64,000 nucleotides of DNA from Rhodoligotrophos appendicifer (lineage in GTDB: Bacteria > Pseudomonadota > Alphaproteobacteria > Rhizobiales > Im1): contig NZ_VHKL01000003.1 of assembly GCF_007474605.1 (NCBI RefSeq), positions 347,156-411,155 of the forward strand. Direction: 5' to 3'. The position numbers and the translations under genes are program-made. Each line of letters starts with the position of its first letter. Position 1 is the stretch's first letter. The notes under the pieces were generated by a model, which saw only the letters and a list, made by a program, of their open reading frames with translations, had not been told where the DNA came from and did no database searches. Positions 31,508-40,269 of this stretch are shown here, piece by piece.

Positions 31508-32683
31508 CTAGCCCGCCTGGGGCCCGTACCCCACGGCGGCCCGCTTCTCGTCCTGGCTGAGGAAGTCCGCGGCTCCGACGCGCGCCCACAATCCCTCGCG
31601 TTCGGCGGTCAGGGCCTCCACCTGGTCGGCGTCGTACCAGAGCCTCAAGGGGTGGCCGAAGCCCGGCGCGAGCCATAGCGTCAGCGCCCGGGCCGTCCGC
31701 CCCACCAGGGGCAGCACCGTCTGCCGCCAGAACACGCGATTGGCTTCGGCGTAATTGGAGAAGGTGTTGTCGCCGGGAATGCCCAGCAGCATCGGCGGCA
31801 CTCCGAAGGCGAGCGCGATTTCCCGCGCCGCCACGTCCTTCGCCCCGATGAAGTCCATGTCCTTCGGGCTGTAGCCCATGGATTTCCAGTCCAGCCCGCC
31901 TTCGAGCACCAGCGGCCGGCCGGCATTGGCGGCCCCCTGATAGGACTGCTCCAGCTCCTGTTTCAGGCGGCTGAACTGCTCCTCCGACAGGCTGGCGCCA
32001 TCGGCGCCGCCATAGACGAGCGCACCCGAAGGCCGCGCCGCATTGTCGAGCAGTCCCTTGTTCCACGCCCCCGCCGCCGAATGCACGTCGATGGAGCGCG
32101 CCGCCGGCTCGAAGGGGCTCAGCCCGTAATGGTCGTTGCTCGGATTGAACAGCCGCAGATGCAGGATCGGTCTCTGCCCCACCGTCCTCTGGTCGAAGCG
32201 CACCGTCTGGCCCGAGGCCGTGTAGTCGAAGCCGTCCGGCCAGCCATTCGGCCCCGCCACCACCTGCATCCGGTCGGGCCGCAGCGCATGGAGCTCGCGC
32301 ACCTGTCCACCGATGCTCACCGCTTCCAGATAGCTGTTGCCGGCGGTCTGCAGATAGCCATAGGCGAGCTCGAATAGGTCGACGCCGCTCGCCCCGGGAT
32401 GCGGGGCGGAGAGCAGGTCCAGCAGCGGATGCTGCGTGAGCTCCCGCTCGCCCTCATAGAGCAGCCAGGGCACCGACGCCGCCGCCTCGGCGATCATCCG
32501 CACGCAGCGATAACCCACCGCGTTCTGAGTGAAGCCTTCCCGCGCCAGATCGGCATAATTGCGCGGCGTCCAGACCGGCTGGCCCTGCACATGCAGCGCA
32601 ATGAGCGGCCCCGTGGCGCTGCGTTTGACATCCGGCGCCATCCTGGCCTGGCCGGCCACCAGCTTTCGCAGGCGTTTCAGCAT
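31508..32683 (-). CDS. GTA gp3, portal protein
   Basis: A 391-residue HK97-type portal. It includes NYADLAREGFTQNAVGYRCVR, QTAGNSYLEAV, HLRLFNPSNDHYGLSPFEPA, AARPSGALVYGG and PPMLLGIPGDNTFSNYAEAN. It forms the dodecameric DNA channel at one capsid vertex. Its family differs from the DUF4055 portal in the integrated element, so the window holds two unrelated portals. Confidence 0.92.
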   Translation of the reverse strand: MLKRLRKLVAGQARMAPDVKRSATGPLIALHVQGQPVWTPRNYADLAREGFTQNAVGYRCVRMIAEAAASVPWLLYEGERELTQHPLLDLLSAPHPGASGVDLFELAYGYLQTAGNSYLEAVSIGGQVRELHALRPDRMQVVAGPNGWPDGFDYTASGQTVRFDQRTVGQRPILHLRLFNPSNDHYGLSPFEPAARSIDVHSAAGAWNKGLLDNAARPSGALVYGGADGASLSEEQFSRLKQELEQSYQGAANAGRPLVLEGGLDWKSMGYSPKDMDFIGAKDVAAREIALAFGVPPMLLGIPGDNTFSNYAEANRVFWRQTVLPLVGRTARALTLWLAPGFGHPLRLWYDADQVEALTAEREGLWARVGAADFLSQDEKRAAVGYGPQAG

Positions 32684-32723
32684 AAATGTGTCTCCCGATG
32701 AATGGATGCCGGCCGAACCCGCT

Positions 32724-34058
32724 TCAGAGCGTCCGCACCCGCGGGGTGCCCTGCCGCCCCAGCATCAGCTCCGTCAGTGCCCAGACCAGCGCATCCGCCC
32801 GATCCGGGCTGCGGCCAGAGCTCTCGATGATCGCCTCGAAGCTGCACAGCTCGTCCTCCAGGTCCGGCAAGCGGCCCACATGGCTCACCCGACCCTGCTC
32901 GTAGAGGGCGGCCACCGGCTCGGCGCGCATCTGCTTGCCGCGACTGGCCCTGACCGAGCGGAAGGCGATGGAGGCATCCACTTCGCGGATCACCGCCTCC
33001 ACCATGTCGCCGCCCTGGTTGACCTCGGCGATGAGCCGGTCGGCTTCGAAGGCGTGATAGATCTCGACGGCCCGCCGCGCCCATCGCGTGGGAGCGACAC
33101 CGCCGATGGAGCCGTCCTGCAGCACATAGGCGCGTCCGTCGATGCCGAGGCCCGCACAGATGATGCCGCAGGCATTGGACTGGGACGTCCCCGTGGCGGG
33201 CGGATCCACCGCCACGATGCAGCGTCGCAGTTCGGGCGCCTGGCTGACCCGGGCCTCCTCGATGTCGCTGCGCTTGAACAGCGCGTTGGGATCGTCCTCG
33301 ATGAGCTCGCCCTCGAGCTCCTGTCGGCCCAGGACGGTCCCCTTGTATTTTCGCTCGATCACCGCGAGAAACGACGGTGCCAGGTTCTTGGCGTTGTCGC
33401 GCGTGGCCGATCGCGTGACCCGTGTCCCCGGATCGGCGATCAGCTGCCGGATGAGCGGCACCGGCCGCGGCGTCGTCGTGGCCACGACCCGTGGATGCGC
33501 GCCCAGCCGCAATCCGAATTGCAGCATGTCCCAGGTCTCCTGGGCATGCCGCCATTTGGCGATCTCGTCGCACCAGGCGACATCGAATTGTGGTCCCCGC
33601 AGGCCGTCCGGCTCCTCGGCGGAGAACAGCTGGGCGATGGCGCCATTGCGCCAGGTCACCGTCCGCTTGGAGGGCTCGAACACCGGGCGCTCCCAGCTCT
33701 TATGGATGTTGAGCAGACCGGATTCGCCCTCCACCATGACCGATCGCACATCCGCCAGGGTCTGCCCCACGAGCGCGATCCGACGTGCCGGGGCATCCCG
33801 GAAGGCCAGGTCTTCGCTGACCTGCTTCTTGATCCATTCGGCGCCCGTTCGGGTCTTGCCGGCCCCGCGCCCGCCCAGCAGCAGCCAGACGGTCCAGTCG
33901 TCGTCGTAATGAGTGATATCCGGCGGGAGCTGGTCGGTGCGGGCGGATGAGACCCAGTCCGCATCCAGGCGGATGATCTCCCTCCCCTTTGCCAGCCCCA
34001 GCTTTTTGAGGCGCTCAGTCGGGGACAGTGAATCCAAACCGATCCGCAAGCTCTGCAC
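32724..34058 (-). CDS. GTA gp2, large terminase subunit
   Basis: A 444-residue packaging motor. Walker A is GGRGAGKTRTG (about 62-72), Walker B lies in FDVAWCDEIAKW, and the nuclease domain has VAVDPPATGTSQSNACGI and the C-terminal aspartate in DRADALVWALTEL. In GTAs this enzyme packages host DNA headful-wise with little sequence preference. It overlaps gp1 by 44 bp. Confidence 0.92.
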   Translation of the reverse strand: MQSLRIGLDSLSPTERLKKLGLAKGREIIRLDADWVSSARTDQLPPDITHYDDDWTVWLLLGGRGAGKTRTGAEWIKKQVSEDLAFRDAPARRIALVGQTLADVRSVMVEGESGLLNIHKSWERPVFEPSKRTVTWRNGAIAQLFSAEEPDGLRGPQFDVAWCDEIAKWRHAQETWDMLQFGLRLGAHPRVVATTTPRPVPLIRQLIADPGTRVTRSATRDNAKNLAPSFLAVIERKYKGTVLGRQELEGELIEDDPNALFKRSDIEEARVSQAPELRRCIVAVDPPATGTSQSNACGIICAGLGIDGRAYVLQDGSIGGVAPTRWARRAVEIYHAFEADRLIAEVNQGGDMVEAVIREVDASIAFRSVRASRGKQMRAEPVAALYEQGRVSHVGRLPDLEDELCSFEAIIESSGRSPDRADALVWALTELMLGRQGTPRVRTL

Positions 34059-34497
34059 GGAGGATATGGATCGCCTTCTCGTCGGGTTCAGGAATCACGT
34101 CCTTTCGCCCTCCCGCATTGATTTCCAGGTCGACCAGCTTGTCGACGGTGTTCGCGATCGTGGCCATGGCGCGCGCCGAGCGCTCCGTCATCACCGCATC
34201 GTCCGGGTGTTTCTCGTTGATGGCGGCCAGCTGCTCGAGCTGGTTGGTGAGCACCTCGAGCATGCGGGTCCGCACCTTCCGCAAGGGCAAGGGCTTGCGC
34301 CGCGGCGGCCCTGCGGGCGGCGACGGCCGGCTGCGCCACATGCTTTCCAGGCCACCGCGTTGCGGCCAGCTCTTCATGTTGGAGTGACGGTAGATGGTCG
34401 CCGTCGAGATGCCGAATCTCAGGGCGATGGCCCTCATGGGCTCGCGTGTCATCACATAGGCATGCTCGATCGCTGCCCAATCGACATCTACGGTCAT
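34015..34497 (-). CDS. GTA gp1, small terminase subunit
   Basis: A 160-residue protein with an N-terminal helix-turn-helix-like region (MRAIALRFGISTATIYRHSN) and a central helical oligomerisation region (VLTNQLEQLAAINEKHPDDA, RAMATIANTVDKLVDLEINAG). The C terminus (AIHILRAELADRFGF) resembles the segment that binds TerL. The ATG at 34497 begins the conserved part; the longer frame has no ribosome site. It is the first gene of the GTA cluster. Confidence 0.85.
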   Translation of the reverse strand: MTVDVDWAAIEHAYVMTREPMRAIALRFGISTATIYRHSNMKSWPQRGGLESMWRSRPSPPAGPPRRKPLPLRKVRTRMLEVLTNQLEQLAAINEKHPDDAVMTERSARAMATIANTVDKLVDLEINAGGRKDVIPEPDEKAIHILRAELADRFGFTVPD

Positions 34498-34894
34498 GAG
34501 GTGTGCCTGCGAATTGGAGAGGAAGCCGCGCCGGGCCCTGGGAGGCGGAACCGCCCCGCAGTCGGCGTCGAGGCGCAAATGCTGGAATGTACGAAACCTA
34601 CCCCAAACAGCGCGACGCTGTCAATCTTTTTTTAACGTATTACGTGATTTTTATACAAATCGCATCACGCGAATTGCCAGCGCTGTGTGTCCCGCTCGTC
34701 TCCCGTGGCGGGGTGACCTCGCCGCATCATCATTTTATATTCATCACCCTGCAGCTAGGATCAGAGTGAACTGGCGCTTGTCTACTTGGCGCGCCTGATC
34801 CATAGCTTGTCCTATAGGCTGGCCGAAGTGGACCTGGTATGGAATCATCAGGGAGACACGTGGCCCTGCCGGCATGATTTGAGGACTTAATTCC
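34498..34894. other. Intergenic region between the GTA cluster and the PBP gene
   Basis: A 397-base divergent control region with no gene. It includes an AT-rich stretch (about 34622-34665, with TTTTTTTAACG) that could carry the leftward GTA promoter, and TCATCATTTTATATTCATC near 34725-34745. No complete CtrA-type site (TTAA-N7-TTAA) is visible. The right part has the leader of the penicillin-binding protein gene. Confidence 0.4.
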
Positions 34895-37138
34895 GTGTCG
34901 AAGCCCCGTTCGGACAATCCGGTCTATCGGTTCTTCTACGCCGCGGAGACCTGGGTAGGCTCCGCGCTCTATGCGTTTGGCGACTGGACCGGGCGCATCT
35001 GGGACAATTATGCAGCGCGTTTGGCCCCCCTGAAGGTTTCCGGCCCTCTGCGCGGCTTCCTCGAGATCGGCTCGGACGGGATTTCGCTCGGCCTCATCGC
35101 GGCTCTGGGTATTTTGTATTATGCCCTGCCCCCCTTCAGCGGCACGGGTGATATCTGGAATCGCGGCCGCGAATATGCCGTCACCTTCACCAGCGCCTCG
35201 GGCGAGTTGATCGGACGCCGCGGCATCCGCCAGGACGACAACATCGCCCTGGATGAGATTCCCCCTCAGGTGATCAAGGCGGTGCTGGCGACGGAAGATG
35301 CGCGTTTCTTCACCCATCTCGGCGTGGACGTCTTCGGCACCCTGCGCGCCCTGGTCAGCAATCTGCGCGCGAACAACGTCGTGCAGGGTGGCTCGACCCT
35401 GACCCAGCAGCTCGCCAAGAACCTGTTCCTGAGCCCGGAACGGACCTTTCGCCGCAAGATCAACGAAGCCTTCCTCGCTTTGTGGATCGAGGCCCGGCTG
35501 ACCAAGCCGGAGATCCTCAAGCTCTATCTCGACCGCTCCTATCTCGGCGGCGGTGCCTATGGCGTGGAGGCCGCGGCGCAATTCTATTTCGGCAAGTCGA
35601 TCCGCGACGTGAACCTGCCCGAGGCCGCCATGCTGGCCGGCCTGTTCAAGGCGCCCTCCACCTATGCCCCTCACGTCCATCCCGAGGCGGCGCGCACCCG
35701 CGCCAATGTGGTGCTGGCTCGCATGTTGGATGCCGGCTTCATCAGCCAGGGAGAGCTGTTTGCCGCCCGCCGCGTGCCGGCGGAGAGCACCATGGTCAAG
35801 GATTTCTTCGCCCCCGACTACTTCCTTGACTATGCCTATGCGGAAGTTCTCCAGATCCTCAAGAAATACGGCCTCTCGAAGGATTACGTGATCGACGTGA
35901 AGACCACCGTCGACACGGCGCTCCAGAAATATGCGCAGACCACCATGAACGGCTTCCTTGAGAAGGAGGGCCCTGAGGTCCATGCGACCGAGGGAGCTCT
36001 CGTCTCCATGAAGCCCGATGGCGCCATCAAGGCGATCGTCGGCGGTCACGATTATGAGCAGAGCCAGTTCAACCGCGCCACCGACGCCCTGCGCCAACCC
36101 GGATCGTCCTGGAAGCCCATGGTCTATCTGGCTGCCCTGAAGGCGGGGTTCCGGCCCGATTCCATCGTGGTCGACCAGCCCGTCTATATCGGCAACTGGG
36201 CGCCGAAGAACTATACCCGCAAATTCGCTGGCCGGACCACGCTGGCCTATGCCTTGCGTCAGTCCTTGAACACGATCCCCATCCAGCTTGCCATGAAGAT
36301 CGGCCGCCAGTCGATCATCGACACCGCCAAGCTTGCCGGCATCCGCACGCAGATCCTGTCGGTGCCCTCGATGCCGCTGGGCACGAATGAGGTGACGGTC
36401 CTCGACCTCACCACCGCTTATGCGACCTTTGCCAATGGCGGCAAGGCGGTGAGCCCCTACGCCGTCCTCGAGATCCGGCGGCCCAATGGCGATCTGCTGT
36501 TTGACCGCGCGAAGAACGTGCCGCCGGCGCCGCAGATCTTCGACCCGATCAACGTCGCCGACCTCAACTACATGCTGAACCAGGTGATCACCCAGGGCAC
36601 CGGTCGGCGCGCGCAGCTCGGCTTCACGCCCCAGGCCGGCAAGACGGGCACCACCCAGGATTATCGCGATGCCTGGTTCATGGGCTTCACCGCCCAATAC
36701 GTCACCGGCGTCTGGTTCGGCAATGACGACTACTCGCCCATGAAGAAGATCACCGGGGGCAGCCTGCCCGCCATGGCCTGGAAGCAATACATGGAGAAGG
36801 CGCTCGAGACGCAGGTCGCCGAGCCGCTGCCCGGCGTGCCCCTCGACAACAGCTATGCCGCTTTCGTGGCGCGCCGCGAGAGTGAGGGCCAGAAACTGCC
36901 GGCGGCCTTGGCCGACGACAGTGGCCGGCCGCGCAGCACCACTCGGGCGGCGCCGAAGGTTGCCACCGTCGCCCCGCCGCCGCCTCAGGTTCGCGTCCAG
37001 CAGCAGCAGGCGGCACCCGTCGCCAACGTCTTCCAGCGCATGTTCGGCAATCTGTTCGGCAACCGCAATGCGCAGCCGGCGCCGGTGCCCCAGCAGCGCG
37101 GCGGATCGAACTTCCAGAGTAGATACGGCACCAATTGA
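34895..37138 (+). CDS. Class A penicillin-binding protein (1A type)
   Basis: A 747-residue bifunctional peptidoglycan synthase. One transmembrane helix lies at about 61-80. The glycosyltransferase domain has ATEDARFFTHLGVD (catalytic Glu near 134) and GGSTLTQQLAKNLFLSPERT. The transpeptidase domain has SXXK as SSWK (about 404-407), SLN in RQSLNTIPIQ and KTG in AGKTGTTQDY (about 583). The C terminus is a Pro/Gln/Ala-rich tail. It starts with GTG at 34895. It is a housekeeping cell-wall enzyme, transcribed away from the GTA. Confidence 0.93.
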   Translation: MSKPRSDNPVYRFFYAAETWVGSALYAFGDWTGRIWDNYAARLAPLKVSGPLRGFLEIGSDGISLGLIAALGILYYALPPFSGTGDIWNRGREYAVTFTSASGELIGRRGIRQDDNIALDEIPPQVIKAVLATEDARFFTHLGVDVFGTLRALVSNLRANNVVQGGSTLTQQLAKNLFLSPERTFRRKINEAFLALWIEARLTKPEILKLYLDRSYLGGGAYGVEAAAQFYFGKSIRDVNLPEAAMLAGLFKAPSTYAPHVHPEAARTRANVVLARMLDAGFISQGELFAARRVPAESTMVKDFFAPDYFLDYAYAEVLQILKKYGLSKDYVIDVKTTVDTALQKYAQTTMNGFLEKEGPEVHATEGALVSMKPDGAIKAIVGGHDYEQSQFNRATDALRQPGSSWKPMVYLAALKAGFRPDSIVVDQPVYIGNWAPKNYTRKFAGRTTLAYALRQSLNTIPIQLAMKIGRQSIIDTAKLAGIRTQILSVPSMPLGTNEVTVLDLTTAYATFANGGKAVSPYAVLEIRRPNGDLLFDRAKNVPPAPQIFDPINVADLNYMLNQVITQGTGRRAQLGFTPQAGKTGTTQDYRDAWFMGFTAQYVTGVWFGNDDYSPMKKITGGSLPAMAWKQYMEKALETQVAEPLPGVPLDNSYAAFVARRESEGQKLPAALADDSGRPRSTTRAAPKVATVAPPPPQVRVQQQQAAPVANVFQRMFGNLFGNRNAQPAPVPQQRGGSNFQSRYGTN

Positions 37139-37142
37139 TGCC

Positions 37143-37736
37143 ATGAGCCGGATGTCCGCGACCGCGAGAATTCTGCTCAACACCGCAGCCTTTCTGTTGG
37201 TGGGCTTGGGCCTTGGCTATTTCACGGTCGACATGGCCGTCACCCGCGGTTTCTCCCCCATCGTCCGCAGCAATGGCCCCTGGTCCGTCTGGACCGCGGC
37301 CTCCAGCATCGATGCCGACCCCTATACGCGCGCGCATTTCGCCTCGTTCGGCAAGCTCGGCATGAACGAGTTCGAAGCGATGGATTTCCGGGCTGAAGAG
37401 GATAGCGCCGGCAGTGCGCTGAGCCAGTCCTGCACCTATGTCCTGACCGGTGCGCCCCTGGCCGGGCGCTGGTGGAACATCGTGGTCTACCAGATCGACC
37501 GCAGCCTGATCCCGAACAAGGCGGATCGGCACAGCTTCAACTCCGAGAACGTCATCCGGGAGCCGAATGGCAGCGTCCGCATCGCTCTGTCGCCGCAGCC
37601 TCAATCTGGAAACTGGCTTCCTTTGGGCACCGGCGGCGGTTTCCGGCTGGTTTTGTCGATCATCGACCCGCCCCAGAACTACCGCGCCAATCCCTCGACC
37701 ATTCCTTTGCCGCGCATCGAACGGAAGTCCTGCTGA
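37143..37736 (+). CDS. DUF1214 membrane-anchored protein
   Basis: A 197-residue protein. One N-terminal transmembrane helix (about 9-30) is followed by a DUF1214 domain: DPYTRAHFASFGKLGMNEFE, AGRWWNIVVYQIDRSLIPN, and the C-terminal GGFRLVLSIIDPPQNYRANP. The ATG at 37143 follows the penicillin-binding protein stop by 4 bases, so it may be co-transcribed. Its stop overlaps the next start (TGATG). DUF1214 and DUF1254 proteins occur as pairs or fusions; their function is unknown. Confidence 0.85.
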   Translation: MSRMSATARILLNTAAFLLVGLGLGYFTVDMAVTRGFSPIVRSNGPWSVWTAASSIDADPYTRAHFASFGKLGMNEFEAMDFRAEEDSAGSALSQSCTYVLTGAPLAGRWWNIVVYQIDRSLIPNKADRHSFNSENVIREPNGSVRIALSPQPQSGNWLPLGTGGGFRLVLSIIDPPQNYRANPSTIPLPRIERKSC

Positions 37737-38425
37737 TGGGCCGCTTCGCTTTCTGGTGCATTGCCGTCCTGCTGCTGGCCGCCACGACCCATCTGGCAGT
37801 CGTCTTGTTCACGCCCGGCATCAGCATGGAAAGCATCATCGGCCGCGTCTTCACGACCGCACCGCTGAACAGCATGGTCGTGCTCGAGGCGGATGCGACC
37901 CCCACCATCCTGCGGGAAGCCAATCCCGACCTCGTCTATGCCGTCTGCCCTTACGACATCTCCGTCCAGCCTTTGTCCATCTCGACGAAGATCCCGGAAT
38001 TCTACTGGTCGATCAGCATCTACAGCGATCGCGGCGACAATGTTTACACCCTGAATGACCAGCAGGCCGGTGTGAGCGCGCTCGATTTTCGGCTGGAGCT
38101 GGAGCCCCCGACCCTCGACCTGACCCAGCTCGTGGCGAGTGACGAAGAGGAGGAGGCGACGAAGGAGGCAGCCGTCGCGGCGGCCGACAACATCGTTCAC
38201 CTGGAGACGCCCACCGAACGGGGCGTTGTGCTCTTGCGCGCCTTTCTGCCGGATCCCGCCTACCGTTCCCGGGTGACGGCAGCACTTCAGGCCTCGAGCT
38301 GTGCGCCTGCGGCGGCTGAAACTCCCGCCCCGGCCCCTGCGGCCCCGTCTTCAGCCCCGGCCGCCCCGTCTGCGGACGCACCGGCAGCCGCACCGAAGGC
38401 CGCTCGCGCCTCGCCTCAGCAATAG
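37736..38425 (+). CDS. DUF1254 membrane-anchored protein
   Basis: A 229-residue partner of the DUF1214 protein. An N-terminal transmembrane helix (about 5-26) is followed by a DUF1254-type region (LNSMVVLEADATPTILREAN, PDLVYAVCPYDISVQPL, PEFYWSISIYSDRGDNVY). The last 45 residues are an Ala/Pro/Ser-rich low-complexity tail. Its start overlaps the stop of the preceding gene by one base, so expression is coupled. Confidence 0.83.
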   Translation: MGRFAFWCIAVLLLAATTHLAVVLFTPGISMESIIGRVFTTAPLNSMVVLEADATPTILREANPDLVYAVCPYDISVQPLSISTKIPEFYWSISIYSDRGDNVYTLNDQQAGVSALDFRLELEPPTLDLTQLVASDEEEEATKEAAVAAADNIVHLETPTERGVVLLRAFLPDPAYRSRVTAALQASSCAPAAAETPAPAPAAPSSAPAAPSADAPAAAPKAARASPQQ

Positions 38426-38432
38426 AGGGTCG

Positions 38433-38618
38433 CTAGGCCCGTCCGTCCCCTTCCTGGGGTCGGTCGGCCCGCGTCGACCGCGCCACGGCCGTCATCTCGG
38501 CCGCCTCCTCGCGTTCGATCCGGACGCCGGGAAAGATTGTAATCCTGCACGGCTCGACCGGGACGCGCTTGGCCCCGAGCCGTGCCCTGATCATCGGCAA
38601 CACAAGCACGTTGGACAT
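38433..38618 (-). CDS. Small conserved-looking hypothetical protein
   Basis: A 61-residue, basic product (MIRARLGAKRVPVEPCRITI, FPGVRIERE) whose pattern looks protein-like and not random, although no family is named. The start at 38618 is the second methionine; the frame extends to 38666. It converges on the DUF1254 gene, with only 7 bases between stops. Confidence 0.5.
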   Translation of the reverse strand: MSNVLVLPMIRARLGAKRVPVEPCRITIFPGVRIEREEAAEMTAVARSTRADRPQEGDGRA

Positions 38619-38721
38619 GAGTCTGGGTCCCCCCGTGAGCAAGCGATGGATGAAGCCAAATGGCATCGTCGCTTCATTAGAGGACCCGTAGAGTTAACAA
38701 ACACCTAAGCTTGTCCGGGTG

Positions 38722-39507
38722 TTATCCGTCCCGGAACGAGGTCACGCCGGTCACCTTCCCCAGTTCCCGCAAAGTGGCCCCATCGATTTGGCCCGTCGCC
38801 GGCAGATCTCTATCCTTCTGAAACTGCGAGATGGCCTGGCGGGTCTGCGCTCCCGCGATCCCGTCGGCAGGACCGGGCGAATAGCCGAGCTCGGCCAATC
38901 CCTGCTGGATCAGCTTCGTCTTCTCCCGCTCGCCCTCATCGCCCGCCACGGGAGCCAATGCCGCCGGGGGCGCCGCGGCCGCCGTCGACGGTGCCGCAGT
39001 TGTCGCTCCCTCGGCGCCGAACTGGCTCGCCTTCAGGAATTGGGCATCCGCAACCACATCCTCCAGCAATCCCGCCGTGGCCTGGCCCGTCACCGGCAGC
39101 CCGCGCTTGCTCTGATAGGCTCTGATCGCGGCTTGTGTCGCCGCGCCGTCCGTGCCGTCCACGGGCCCCGTATAATAGCCGAGCAGGCTCAGCTCGCTCT
39201 GGATCGACCCGATCAGCGACGCGGTCGCGGGCTTGGCCGGAGTCTCTCCCATCGGCGTCTTGGAGACCGCCGACGAGGGCAATGCGGCCGGCTTGGCAGC
39301 GGGAAGGGCTTGGGCTTTGGGCCGGGCTGACGGCTGGACGCCGGCCACATTGTTGGGCGCGAGCAACTGCTTCCCGGCCTGGGCGAACAGCGCATTATAG
39401 GAGATGGCCCCTGCAAACAGGCAGACCAGCCCCAGGCAGACCGCACCGCGCAGGGAGAGGACCGGGCTTGTGTCCTCAAGCACGTCCTTCACGAGGATCT
39501 CCGCCAT
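38722..39507 (-). CDS. Peptidoglycan-binding domain protein, membrane anchored
   Basis: A 261-residue protein. A transmembrane helix at about 19-40 is followed by a Pro/Ala-rich linker and two PG_binding_1 domains, the first near 100-150 (IQSELSLLGYYTGPVDGTDG) and the second near 205-255 (QGLAELGYSPGPADGIAG). The start at 39507 is fixed by AGGGAGG 5 bases upstream. It probably tethers the membrane to the wall. No catalytic domain is present. Confidence 0.86.
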   Translation of the reverse strand: MAEILVKDVLEDTSPVLSLRGAVCLGLVCLFAGAISYNALFAQAGKQLLAPNNVAGVQPSARPKAQALPAAKPAALPSSAVSKTPMGETPAKPATASLIGSIQSELSLLGYYTGPVDGTDGAATQAAIRAYQSKRGLPVTGQATAGLLEDVVADAQFLKASQFGAEGATTAAPSTAAAAPPAALAPVAGDEGEREKTKLIQQGLAELGYSPGPADGIAGAQTRQAISQFQKDRDLPATGQIDGATLRELGKVTGVTSFRDG

Positions 39508-39789
39508 GAGACCCTCCCTGTCTGGGCGGTGTCGATCGGTTGAACGCAAGCTCTCATGAATATTCGACGCAACAACGGGATCGCGGAGGTCACGATCCAC
39601 TTTTACAATTGCATCCTCGCCTTAATGAACCTTGAACCTTAACGCGAGAATCAAGGCTTTCCTGACGAACCAAAGGCCGTTGCCGGCATTTTACCGAGAA
39701 TTGTAGCAATCGGCTTCACGAGCGAGAAACGCTCTCAGCCGTAAGAATTGCATCAAAGGCGACAGAAGACCGTCTCACAGGTGACCGTC

Positions 39790-40233
39790 ATGTTTTTAGT
39801 ACGCATAGCCATAGTGCTGTTTATCGTCGTCCTGCTCTTGCCCATCGGCAATGACGAATCGCGGGATTCGGCCACTGCGGAGTCCGCCGAGGTCTCGACC
39901 GGACAATTCGTCGATGCCGCCGTCTCCGCAGCCTATGACGTGACCGGCATTTGCGGGCGCCAGCCCGTGGTCTGTCAGATCGGCGGGGAGATCTGGACGA
40001 CCTTCCAGCGCAAGGCCAGCCACCTCGGCGCCATGGTCTATGACTGGGCCAATGGTGAAAAGCCGGCGACGCCGCTGCTGCGCCGCGACGACAGCATCCG
40101 CATGCAGAATGCGGCGGATGGCGTCCATTCCGATGCGGGTCCGCGCGGTGATCGGATGACCGATCCCTTCAACACCCTCACCGATCGCGATCTGGTGCCG
40201 GCCTGGAAGGCGCCCAAGGCCTCTCCGACCTGA
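39790..40233 (+). CDS. DUF5330 protein
   Basis: A 147-residue protein with an N-terminal transmembrane helix or uncleaved signal (about 2-20, LVRIAIVLFIVVLLLPIG) and a DUF5330-like region (SAAYDVTGICGRQPVVCQIG). The family is common in Hyphomicrobiales and of unknown function; two conserved cysteines may form a disulphide. A GTG at 39781 is an alternative start. The 282-base gap upstream shows no gene. Confidence 0.75.
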   Translation: MFLVRIAIVLFIVVLLLPIGNDESRDSATAESAEVSTGQFVDAAVSAAYDVTGICGRQPVVCQIGGEIWTTFQRKASHLGAMVYDWANGEKPATPLLRRDDSIRMQNAADGVHSDAGPRGDRMTDPFNTLTDRDLVPAWKAPKASPT

Positions 40234-40269
40234 GCCCCAGGGATCCCCGACCTGAGCCCGGCGCCATCC

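Larger units (their letters stand above)
3362..34497 (-). other. RcGTA-type gene transfer agent structural cluster (interrupted)
   Basis: Seventeen to nineteen genes on the minus strand follow the canonical order of the Rhodobacter capsulatus GTA cluster, from TerS at 34.5 kb to gp15, with two additional tail-end genes (DUF2793 and a small coiled-coil membrane protein). GC content and spacing are uniform and start-stop overlaps are frequent. The only break is the 15.3-kb element inside gp15. GTA particles package random host DNA, so the cluster is a domesticated host trait and not an active prophage. Lysis, head-spike and regulator genes (which lie elsewhere in RcGTA) are not in this window. 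Confidence 0.93.

Noticed and set aside
34730-37183. 817-residue minus-strand frame
   Set aside because: It is antisense to the penicillin-binding protein, which shows all catalytic motifs in the plus frame. Long antisense frames are common at this GC content.
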